Assembly (NCBI GenBank): GCA_027050975.1
Contig: JALUAR010000113.1
Span: 1 to 16,775 of the forward strand
DNA: 16,775 nt
Source: Thermodesulfovibrio sp.
GTDB lineage: Bacteria > Nitrospirota > Thermodesulfovibrionia > Thermodesulfovibrionales > JdFR-85
Reading direction: 5' to 3'
A program made the translations under genes and the position numbers. Below the pieces are notes generated by a model. It worked only from the letters and a program-made list of their open reading frames with translations, was not told where the DNA came from and made no database searches. Position 1 is the stretch's first letter. Each line of letters starts with the position of its first letter. Shown here one piece after another: positions 1 through 6,068 of the stretch.

Positions 1-165
1 AAATTCAGGCAGATGGGGGACTTTTGTAATGTTTGTAAGTTCTATGATCTCCTGAACACTCAATGCCTCAATCGCGTATATCTCATCATTCAGATAAAAG
101 GTCACAAACTGCTGTCTCTCTTTTACCTGGCCTTCAGATTCTTTAACCATTAATGTCTCCGTCAC
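1..165 (-). CDS. cheW: CheW chemotaxis coupling protein (5' part only, runs off left edge)
   Basis: The first 55 codons of a gene leaving the window at base 1, with no stop inside it. I chose the GTG at 165 because a strong AAGGAGG (180-174) lies 8 nt upstream; an in-frame ATG at 150 is the alternative. The N-terminus matches CheW: after about 18 polar residues comes FVTFYLNDEIYAIEALSV, then QEIIELTNITKVP, which is the start of the SH3-like CheW fold. CheW links receptors to the CheA kinase in chemosensory arrays. It follows cheA by 17 nt and is the fifth gene of the STAS-MCP-cheY-cheA-cheW operon. The C-terminal two thirds are unseen, so a fused extra domain cannot be excluded. Confidence 0.9.
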   Translation of the reverse strand, partial: MTETLMVKESEGQVKERQQFVTFYLNDEIYAIEALSVQEIIELTNITKVPHLPEF

Positions 166-182
166 AACGGAATCCTCCTTTC

Positions 183-2222
183 TTAATTCATCATGGCCTT
201 TGTCGCCATCTCAACAATCCCTGGCACATCAAGGACAAGGGCAACCTTCCCATCGCCAAGGATTGTACCGCCCGCAATGTCTCGGACCTTTGGCATGGCG
301 TTGCCAAGGTTCTTTATCACTATCTGCTGTTGCCCTATCAAATCATCAACAAGAAGACAGTACTTTTTCCCCTCGTACGATGTTACAACCACTATTGCCT
401 CCCATGGCTCCATCTTCTGAGCTGGTATATCGAGTATCTCGTGAAGTCGCAGCAGGGGGATGTATTCATCCCTCACATTTATGACCTCTCCCTTCTCATT
501 AAGGGTTTTAACATTGCTCCTGTCCGGGCGCAGGGATTCTATAACTGAAGATATGGGGATGACAAAGACCTCATCGCCAATGCTTACAGTTAGTCCATCT
601 ATGATTGCAAGGGTCAGAGGGAGCTTGATGGATATGGTTGTTCCTGCATCTGGTTTTGTGCGTATAAATACCTTGCCATTGAGGGACTCTATATTCTTCT
701 TCACCACATCCATGCCAACACCCCGTCCCGAGATATCTGTCACCTTCTCAGCTGTTGAAAATCCCGGCTGAAATATCAGATTGAATATCTGTTCATCAGT
801 AAGGCCTGCTGCACTGTTAATCAGCCCGGCAGAAAGTGCCTTTTTGAGAATCCTCTCCTTATCAAGCCCCCTGCCATCATCCTCCACTTCTATATAAACA
901 GAGTCTCCCAGCTGGAAGGCGCTAAGATGGATCCTTCCCTTGGCAGGTTTTCCTTTAGATACCCTCTCCTCAGGTGGCTCAATCCCGTGGTCTATGGCGT
1001 TACGGATGAGATGCACGAGCGGATCAGTTATCTTTTCAAGGACACCCTTGTCAAGCTCTGTCTCCTCACCAGTTATGATTAATTCAATGCTTTTGTTCCT
1101 GGTTTCAGACAACTCTCTTACAAGCCTGGTAAACCTGTGAAATACCTCTCCAACAGGCAACATCCTCAGGGACATAACACTCTCCTGAATATCCTTTCCA
1201 ATCCTCTGCAGCTGATTGAAGATAACATCCAGTCTCTCTGACATCCCGTTGCCATTGTTATGTATCGTCTGTTGAAACATTGAGTGAATAATCACCATCT
1301 CACCAACGATATTTATAAGGTGATCAAGTTTCTTGAGATCAACCCTGATAGTTGATGATATGGACTTCTTGAAGGATTCCATCTTCTTGTTCCGCTGCTT
1401 TGCAATCACCCTTTCAATATCCTCGGAGGTGACCTTACCCTCTTCAACCAGTATCTCACCAAGCCTCTTCTGTGTCTTCAATGCAGCATCCACGTCCTCA
1501 GGATCTACGACTCCCTCTTTGATGAGCATCTGGCCCAGAAAGGGGACATCTTTTTCAGCATCAGATACAGGAAATATCTTAATCTTGCTTCCTTCCTCCA
1601 CGAACTCGAAAACCTCTTTTATATCTGCCTCATCCCTGTCTGTTTTGAGCAGGATGTCCCATCTCAGATACAGTTCCTCAGGGTTGAATTCAGACAGTGT
1701 TGGAACTTCGTCGGAATATGCCTGTATATCCACAATCTCACCAACATTCTTGAGATCCTCTATTATGATTGCCGGCTCTATTCCCCTCTTGAAGAGATCA
1801 GGGGATGGAATGAAGATAATCTTGAACTGCTTTAGTTCTCTTCTGCTCTTCAGATTCTCCATCGTATTGATCAAATCTTCACATCTTGAAAAATCAAAGG
1901 ATTTACCTGATGCCAGGGCCTCGATCATCTCCTTCAGGATATCAGTAGACTCAAGCAGGGCATTGATTATCTCCTTCTCAGGAGCGAGTTTATCGTGGCG
2001 CATAAGATCAAGGATCTCTTCCATGCAGTGCGTGAACCTGGATATATCTGTTAATCCGAAAGTCCCGCTGGAGCCTTTAATTGTGTGGGCAGCTCTGAAG
2101 ATGGCATTAATTAGTTCCCTGTCCTGAGGAGACTTTTCAATCTCCAACAGACCATCCTCAATCTCTGCTATCCGTTCTATCGCCTCATCAATAAAGACAT
2201 TTAATAGCTTCTCTATATCCAC
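183..2222 (-). CDS. cheA: CheA-type chemotaxis histidine kinase with tandem MshEN-like repeats
   Basis: 679 aa. It autophosphorylates under receptor control and passes phosphate to CheY. HPt domain at residues 1-105 with phospho-acceptor His46 in AAHTIKGSSG. A P2-like region at about 133-218 is followed by two tandem 24-residue repeats (228-251 and 253-276; LGxxLIxxG...Q and RLGxxLVxxG...Q) resembling the N-terminal domain of GspE/PilB/MshE ATPases. Dimerisation helices at about 290-350, then the ATPase with N-box HLIRNAIDHG (Asn408), G1 DDGRGLD (448-454), F-box FQPGFST (484-490) and G2 GRGVGMD (499-505). The CheW-like P5 domain covers about 540-675. The start is GTG, 4 nt after the cheY stop, with GAGGT inside the end of cheY, so the genes are probably translationally coupled. 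All catalytic motifs are intact. The repeat pair is the unusual part. Confidence 0.96.
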   Translation of the reverse strand: MDIEKLLNVFIDEAIERIAEIEDGLLEIEKSPQDRELINAIFRAAHTIKGSSGTFGLTDISRFTHCMEEILDLMRHDKLAPEKEIINALLESTDILKEMIEALASGKSFDFSRCEDLINTMENLKSRRELKQFKIIFIPSPDLFKRGIEPAIIIEDLKNVGEIVDIQAYSDEVPTLSEFNPEELYLRWDILLKTDRDEADIKEVFEFVEEGSKIKIFPVSDAEKDVPFLGQMLIKEGVVDPEDVDAALKTQKRLGEILVEEGKVTSEDIERVIAKQRNKKMESFKKSISSTIRVDLKKLDHLINIVGEMVIIHSMFQQTIHNNGNGMSERLDVIFNQLQRIGKDIQESVMSLRMLPVGEVFHRFTRLVRELSETRNKSIELIITGEETELDKGVLEKITDPLVHLIRNAIDHGIEPPEERVSKGKPAKGRIHLSAFQLGDSVYIEVEDDGRGLDKERILKKALSAGLINSAAGLTDEQIFNLIFQPGFSTAEKVTDISGRGVGMDVVKKNIESLNGKVFIRTKPDAGTTISIKLPLTLAIIDGLTVSIGDEVFVIPISSVIESLRPDRSNVKTLNEKGEVINVRDEYIPLLRLHEILDIPAQKMEPWEAIVVVTSYEGKKYCLLVDDLIGQQQIVIKNLGNAMPKVRDIAGGTILGDGKVALVLDVPGIVEMATKAMMN

Positions 2223-2226
2223 CAGC

Positions 2227-2592
2227 CTACCTCACAAACTTTTTTACTACTGCAATCAACTGTTCCGGAGTGAAGGGTTTTACTATCCAACCGCTTGCTC
2301 CAGCCCTTTTACCTTCCTGTTTTTTGGACTCCTGAGACTCGGTTGTAAGCATCACTATTGGTGTAAATCTGAAACCTGAGTTGTTTCTTAACTGCCTTAT
2401 AAGCTCGATCCCGTCCATCTCGGGCATGTTCAGGTCTGTTATCACCATCTCGATCTTTTTGCCGTTAAGCTTATTCAATGCATCCCTTCCATTAACCGCT
2501 TCCACTATCTCATAGCCTGCATCTTTTAATGTAAAGGATACTAGCTGTCTCATAGATGTCGAATCATCAACTATCAGAACCGTTTTTGCCAT
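2227..2592 (-). CDS. cheY: CheY single-domain response regulator
   Basis: 121 aa, one receiver domain with no output domain. The acidic pair Asp9-Asp10, phospho-acceptor Asp53 (TDLNMPEMDG), Thr83 and Lys105 (VKPF) are all present, so it should accept phosphate from CheA. Trp102 takes the place of the usual aromatic switch residue just before Ile-Val-Lys. A strong AAAGGAGGT lies 7 nt upstream of the ATG. That site falls inside the end of the MCP gene, which overlaps cheY by 26 nt. cheA follows after 4 nt. Its target (flagellar motor, pilus machinery or other) cannot be told from the sequence. Confidence 0.96.
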   Translation of the reverse strand: MAKTVLIVDDSTSMRQLVSFTLKDAGYEIVEAVNGRDALNKLNGKKIEMVITDLNMPEMDGIELIRQLRNNSGFRFTPIVMLTTESQESKKQEGKRAGASGWIVKPFTPEQLIAVVKKFVR

Positions 2593-3778
2593 TATTCCTA
2601 CCTCCTTTATCTAAGCTATTAACTGATTTTAAGGTGTTCCTCATTACATCCCTTTCTGCTTCCATTGTGTAGAACTGCTCTAGCCACTCCTCACCCTTGG
2701 TACCTTCCCACCAGTGAATCTTTTTACGCATGTTTCTCAAGTTTGTTATTATTTCTTCCAATTCAGCTTTAAATGACATTAGTGGCTCTATCACATGTTC
2801 TATCCTCTGACGTGTTATGTCCTGAAATTGCATGGATATAACAATGCCGCTTATATCCTTTGCAAGAGATTCGGTCTCCTCAGCAAGTTCGTCAAGGTGT
2901 CTGTTGGCATCACTCATTGCACTGTCAATTCTTTTCAATGTCTCTTCCACAATCTGTTCTGCCTCTGAAGACTTCTTGTTGCTCTCGGAAGTGCTTTTTT
3001 CTGTTCTTAAATAGATACCTTTAATATCCTGTACCACCTTTAAAATGAGCTTACGTATCTTATCTGCTGCTGCATTTGATCTGTCCGAGAGTTTTCTCAC
3101 TTCATCGGCAACTATGGCAAAGCCCTTTCCATGCTCTCCCGCCCTTGCTGCCTCAATTGCTGCATTCAGGGCAAGAAGATTCGTCTGTTCGGCAATGTAT
3201 TCGATCTCAGTGACTATATTCTTTATATTGTCTGCATCCTTTATTATCAGTTCTATATCTCTGAGGGTCTGATGTGTAACATCTGCAATGTCCTTCAAAC
3301 TCACTATTACGTCTGAAAGTGCCTTTTTGCTTATGTCAAGCAGGGCATTGCTGCTGTCTTTACTATCACCTGCAAATCTGCTGAAGGTTCCAGATGCCTT
3401 TTTTGCCTGATTTCTTGCCCTTTCAACAATGTTCATAAATTTATCACCAATATTAAGGGCTGCTGACTCTGTCTGTTGTATTACATCTGTAAGCTGATTT
3501 GTAAATACCGGAATGAGCTGTGCCTTGTCATGTAATAACTTTGCAAGAGGCTCTATTACTGTCTCTATCTCGGAGAGATGCTCCTTCTGTGTCTGAGCCT
3601 GCTTGGTTTTGTAAAGCTCAAGGTGTTGCTTAATCAGTAAATAGACAAAGGTGGCGGCACTTATATAGATGGCAATAGCCACTGAGATCCTTAAAGCAGT
3701 GTTGTTTATAAGGGTGGGCAATGCAACCAATAACATAATCAGGATGATCTTTCCAGTCAGCCTCCGATCCGGCATCAT
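2567..3778 (-). CDS. Methyl-accepting chemotaxis protein without a periplasmic sensor domain, with CheZ-like motif
   Basis: 403 aa. Two closely spaced membrane segments at about residues 9-24 and 30-50 form a hairpin with almost no loop between them, so no periplasmic ligand domain is present and no HAMP domain is evident. A long helical cytoplasmic region follows. The receptor tip that binds CheW and CheA is at about 190-230 (EIEYIAEQTNLLALNAAIEA, then GFAIVADEVRKLSDRS). Residues 317-324 read QFQDITRQ, matching the DxxxQ active-site pattern of the CheY-P phosphatase CheZ. A further stretch at 357-384 (WWEG...WLEQFYTMEAER) seems to belong to the same receptor subgroup. No CheR/CheB docking pentapeptide is at the C-terminus. 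Its start overlaps the STAS gene stop (ATGA), and its end overlaps cheY by 26 nt. Confidence 0.93.
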   Translation of the reverse strand: MMPDRRLTGKIILIMLLVALPTLINNTALRISVAIAIYISAATFVYLLIKQHLELYKTKQAQTQKEHLSEIETVIEPLAKLLHDKAQLIPVFTNQLTDVIQQTESAALNIGDKFMNIVERARNQAKKASGTFSRFAGDSKDSSNALLDISKKALSDVIVSLKDIADVTHQTLRDIELIIKDADNIKNIVTEIEYIAEQTNLLALNAAIEAARAGEHGKGFAIVADEVRKLSDRSNAAADKIRKLILKVVQDIKGIYLRTEKSTSESNKKSSEAEQIVEETLKRIDSAMSDANRHLDELAEETESLAKDISGIVISMQFQDITRQRIEHVIEPLMSFKAELEEIITNLRNMRKKIHWWEGTKGEEWLEQFYTMEAERDVMRNTLKSVNSLDKGGRNNGKNGSDS

Positions 3779-4029
3779 AGCTGTACTCCAATCAAAGACA
3801 GAAAGTCTGCCACCTCGTCGGATTTCATGAGAATAAGCCTATTGCCCCTGTTGTCACACTCCTTTTGTGCCGCAACAAGCATCTGGATGCCTGCAACATC
3901 AATCTTTTTAACACCACTAATATCAACTGTTACCTCATCCCATTTCATTAATGCCTCCTTCAGTTTATTAAGGACCTCTGCTATCCGATTTATTGTCAGT
4001 TCGCTGTCCAGTGTTATGGTTCCAGACAT
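3775..4029 (-). CDS. Small STAS-domain protein, first gene of the chemotaxis operon
   Basis: 84 aa, a single STAS domain of the SpoIIAA/anti-anti-sigma fold: TVDISGVKKIDVAGIQML forms the central strand and helix. Where SpoIIAA has a phosphorylated serine (DSSG), this protein has Ala46 (DVAG), so regulation by serine phosphorylation is not expected. I recall STAS proteins of this kind heading other chemotaxis operons, where their role is unclear. Here it is the first gene behind the sigma-54 promoter, with a strong AGGAGGT 6-7 nt upstream of its ATG, and it overlaps the MCP start by 4 nt. A scaffold or coupling role with the MCP or CheA is only a guess. Confidence 0.88.
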   Translation of the reverse strand: MSGTITLDSELTINRIAEVLNKLKEALMKWDEVTVDISGVKKIDVAGIQMLVAAQKECDNRGNRLILMKSDEVADFLSLIGVQL

Positions 4030-4062
4030 GTCACACCTCCTGATTAGGTTTTAATATTTCGA

Positions 4063-4078
4063 AGCAAATCGAATGCCA
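4063..4078 (-). promoter_or_regulatory. Sigma-54 (-24/-12) promoter of the chemotaxis operon
   Basis: The minus strand reads TGGCATTCGATTTGCT from 4078 to 4063. It matches the consensus TGGCACGNNNNTTGCW at all but two positions, with the invariant GG (4077-4076) and GC (4065-4064) 10 nt apart. Transcription should start near 4052, giving a leader of about 23 nt that includes the AGGAGGT of the STAS gene. Two palindromes upstream and an adjacent sigma-54 activator gene support the call. The match is direct; activity is inferred. Confidence 0.85.
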
Positions 4079-4131
4079 GAATCTAATTCCTTGATTTTTA
4101 AGGGATATCCATTGAGGCTACTCAGGAAAGT

Positions 4132-4149
4132 TATGGAACCCGTTCCATA
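4132..4149. promoter_or_regulatory. Palindrome 1: probable activator-binding site (UAS)
   Basis: TATGGAAC-CC-GTTCCATA, a perfect 8+8 dyad around a 2-nt centre. Its centre lies about 88 bp upstream of the predicted sigma-54 start, a normal distance for an NtrC-type enhancer. It sits 2 nt from a second, nearly identical dyad. A terminator role is less likely because no T-run follows on either strand. Confidence 0.72.
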
Positions 4150-4150
4150 G

Positions 4151-4170
4151 CTATGGAATGGATTCCATAG
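4151..4170. promoter_or_regulatory. Palindrome 2: probable activator-binding site (UAS)
   Basis: CTATGGAAT-GG-ATTCCATAG, a perfect 9+9 dyad. Its centre is exactly 20 bp (about two helical turns) from that of palindrome 1, so two activator dimers could bind on the same DNA face. It is about 108 bp upstream of the predicted sigma-54 start and directly abuts the stop codon of the NtrC-family gene. I saw no other full copy of this dyad in the window, only scattered half-sites inside genes. Confidence 0.72.
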
Positions 4171-5544
4171 TTAAATGCTGATGCCGAACTCCTTTATCTT
4201 TGTAAGGAGGGTTTTATAGTCTATCTGCAGTATTGAGGCTGCCTTTGATTTATTACCCCTTGTCATGTCCAGTGCCTTCTTTATAGCACATTTTTCAGCA
4301 TTCTTTGCAGCAATGGCAGAGAGTTCTTTAAGTGGCAACAGGGGAAATCTGGCAACCTCTTCACATCTATCTCCAAACAGAAACTCTATATGCTCTGGTC
4401 TGATTACACCATTGTCAGAAAGGAGCGATGCCCTTCTGAGTACATTTTTCAGTTCCCTCACATTACCAGGCCATGGATATCTCATCAAAAGATTAAGTGC
4501 CTCGTCGGAGACCTCTCTCATCTGTTTGTTTAACTCTTCTCCGGCCTCCATAAGAAACCTCTGAGCAAGGAAGGGTATATCTTCGACCCTCTCTCTGAGA
4601 GGAGGCAGGGTGATTATGAACTCACCAAGGCGAAAGAAGAGATCTTCCCTGAACTTTTTCTCCATTATATTCTTTTTTATGTCTGAGTTGGTTGCAGCAA
4701 TAATGCGGACATCTACATCTATTGGATGGGTACCTCCAAGGGGATAAACCCTCCTTTCTTCAACAACATTCAGGAGCTTACTCTGGACATAGGGAGACAT
4801 ATTCTGCAACTCGTCTATAAAGATGGTACCACCATGAGCAAGCTCAAAAAATCCTTTCTTCTTCTTTTCAGCTCCGGTAAAAGCCCCTTTTTCATAACCA
4901 AAGAGTTCACTCTCTACAAGTGTTTCAGGTATTGCACTGATGTCCACCTTTACAAAGGGCTTTTCTGATCTTTTGCTCAGGTTGTGAATTACACTGGCAA
5001 TCAGGGTCTTTCCTGTACCTGTCTCTCCCTGAATGATCAAGGAGAAATTACTCCACGCAATCTGATGTATCTGTTTTATAACCTTCTTTATAACAGCGCT
5101 TTTACCCATTAGCCACTCAAGGGATGTCTCTACTTCTGTATTGAGCCTCTTTACCATCCTTTCCAGCTCCAGCTTCTCAATGGCCCTTTTCAGGGTAATG
5201 ATGAGTCTTTCAATCTTTATTGGTTTGACTATAAAGTCGTATGCCCCGAGCTTCATGGCATCCACTGCAGTAGGGATATCACCGTATGCGGTTATAATAA
5301 TGATAGGGATATCAGGGTCGATCCTTTTTAGTTCCTCCATAGTCTTAATCCCATCCATTTCGGGCATTATAAGATCTAGGAGTACTCCAACAGGCCTCTC
5401 CTTCTCAAAGACCTCTATAGCATTTCTGCCATCTGTAGCCTCTATTGGGCAGAAACTGTTCTTTTCCAGAACTTCAATCAGGAAATGTCTTATTACCGGT
5501 TCGTCATCTACAATCAATACCTTATTCATAGCTTCAATATCCAT
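4171..5544 (-). CDS. NtrC-family sigma-54-dependent response regulator
   Basis: 457 aa. Receiver domain at residues 7-120 with Asp13-Asp14, phospho-acceptor Asp57, Thr85 and Lys107. AAA+ domain at about 145-385 with Walker A GETGTGKT (173-180), the sigma-54 contact loop GAFTGA (220-225), Walker B GGTIFIDEL (Asp244, Glu245) and the arginine-containing FREDLFFRL (299-306). A Fis-type helix-turn-helix occupies about 415-455 (NKSKAASILQIDYKTLLTKI). It should remodel sigma-54 polymerase once phosphorylated. The likely target is the chemotaxis operon just downstream. No cognate kinase is adjacent. Start: ATG at 5544 or the in-frame ATG at 5529 (MNKVLIVDDE), which is typical for receivers; neither has a clear ribosome site. 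Confidence 0.94.
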   Translation of the reverse strand: MDIEAMNKVLIVDDEPVIRHFLIEVLEKNSFCPIEATDGRNAIEVFEKERPVGVLLDLIMPEMDGIKTMEELKRIDPDIPIIIITAYGDIPTAVDAMKLGAYDFIVKPIKIERLIITLKRAIEKLELERMVKRLNTEVETSLEWLMGKSAVIKKVIKQIHQIAWSNFSLIIQGETGTGKTLIASVIHNLSKRSEKPFVKVDISAIPETLVESELFGYEKGAFTGAEKKKKGFFELAHGGTIFIDELQNMSPYVQSKLLNVVEERRVYPLGGTHPIDVDVRIIAATNSDIKKNIMEKKFREDLFFRLGEFIITLPPLRERVEDIPFLAQRFLMEAGEELNKQMREVSDEALNLLMRYPWPGNVRELKNVLRRASLLSDNGVIRPEHIEFLFGDRCEEVARFPLLPLKELSAIAAKNAEKCAIKKALDMTRGNKSKAASILQIDYKTLLTKIKEFGISI

Positions 5545-5989
5545 TGAGAAAATATTCGTTATCCGGGCCGTCGATAAATTGCGGCTCCGGGATTTTACAA
5601 GTTATTGCGAGCACCCAACGGTGCGTAACGAACTTATTAAGCGAATATAGATTCTTCGCCTTTGATTCAGAATGCCAAGAAGCACCCAACTTCACCGATG
5701 ACCCCGCTTATTGATAGAAAGGTTAGGGTATTTCTAATATTATCGGCCAATTTTTTATCAACTTTAAATCCTACAAAAATGTCGATATGGTAAAGGATAA
5801 ACTGTAAAGAGACATGCTGGTATTACCTTTGAGTGGTCTCAATATGCATTAAAGCCACTTCTGTATGGAGTGGAGTGTAAGCTGCCCTGGAGACAGAGAG
5901 GATGGATATAAAGAATGAGTGGTAAGACAATATCGCTAACTCTCAAAGCTAAACAGAATTAACGAGGATATTGGGTGGGTGATTCAGTA

Positions 5990-6019
5990 TTTACCAGAAC
6001 CGATCGATTTAGGTATTAT
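5990..6019 (+). promoter_or_regulatory. Possible sigma-70 promoter of ilvD
   Basis: TTTACC (5990-5995), 18 nt, TATTAT (6014-6019). The match is 4/6 and 5/6 to the -35 and -10 boxes. It would give a leader of about 43 nt before the ilvD ATG. The surroundings are AT-rich, so a chance match is possible. Confidence 0.35.
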
Positions 6020-6052
6020 TTATAGGTTCTTTATTTTACAAAAATAAAAGAT

Positions 6053-6060
6053 GAGGAGGA
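6053..6060 (+). promoter_or_regulatory. Ribosome binding site deciding the ilvD start
   Basis: GAGGAGGA ends 8 nt before the ATG at 6069. The earlier in-frame ATG at 6051 overlaps this site and would leave no ribosome site of its own, so 6069 is taken as the start. Confidence 0.85.
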
Positions 6061-6068
6061 TTTGTTCA

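Larger units (their letters stand above)
5545..6068. other. Divergent intergenic region with inverted repeats, no gene recognised
   Basis: 524 bases between the divergent NtrC-family gene and ilvD. I find no convincing coding sequence, tRNA, T-box or known riboswitch. The part nearest the regulator has structure: ATATTCG at 5552-5558 is inverted at 5642-5648, a GC-rich imperfect hairpin lies at about 5561-5595, and GCACC-CAAC-GGTGC forms a tight hairpin at 5611-5624. The 10-mer AGCACCCAAC occurs at 5610-5619 and again at 5681-5690. The middle (about 5700-5980) is AT-rich and shows only weak repeats of GAGTGG. The ilvD end holds a possible promoter and a strong ribosome site. Confidence 0.5.

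Noticed and set aside
1333..2127. A 264-codon open frame on the plus strand.
   Set aside because: It is antisense to cheA, serine-rich without recognisable motifs, and has no ribosome site; it mirrors the codon pattern of cheA.
4132..4170. Tandem palindromes as a transcription terminator for the NtrC-family gene.
   Set aside because: No T-run follows on the minus strand, and the position and 20-bp phasing relative to a sigma-54 promoter fit an enhancer better. An mRNA-end role in addition is not excluded.
5700..6050. A T-box or amino-acid riboswitch upstream of ilvD.
   Set aside because: No T-box sequence, antiterminator or terminator hairpin with a T-run is present. GGGTGGGTGATT at about 5973 only superficially resembles the T-box core.
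6051..6068. ATG at 6051 as the ilvD start.
   Set aside because: It overlaps the GAGGAGGA ribosome site that serves the ATG at 6069, and the added residues are not part of the family N-terminus.
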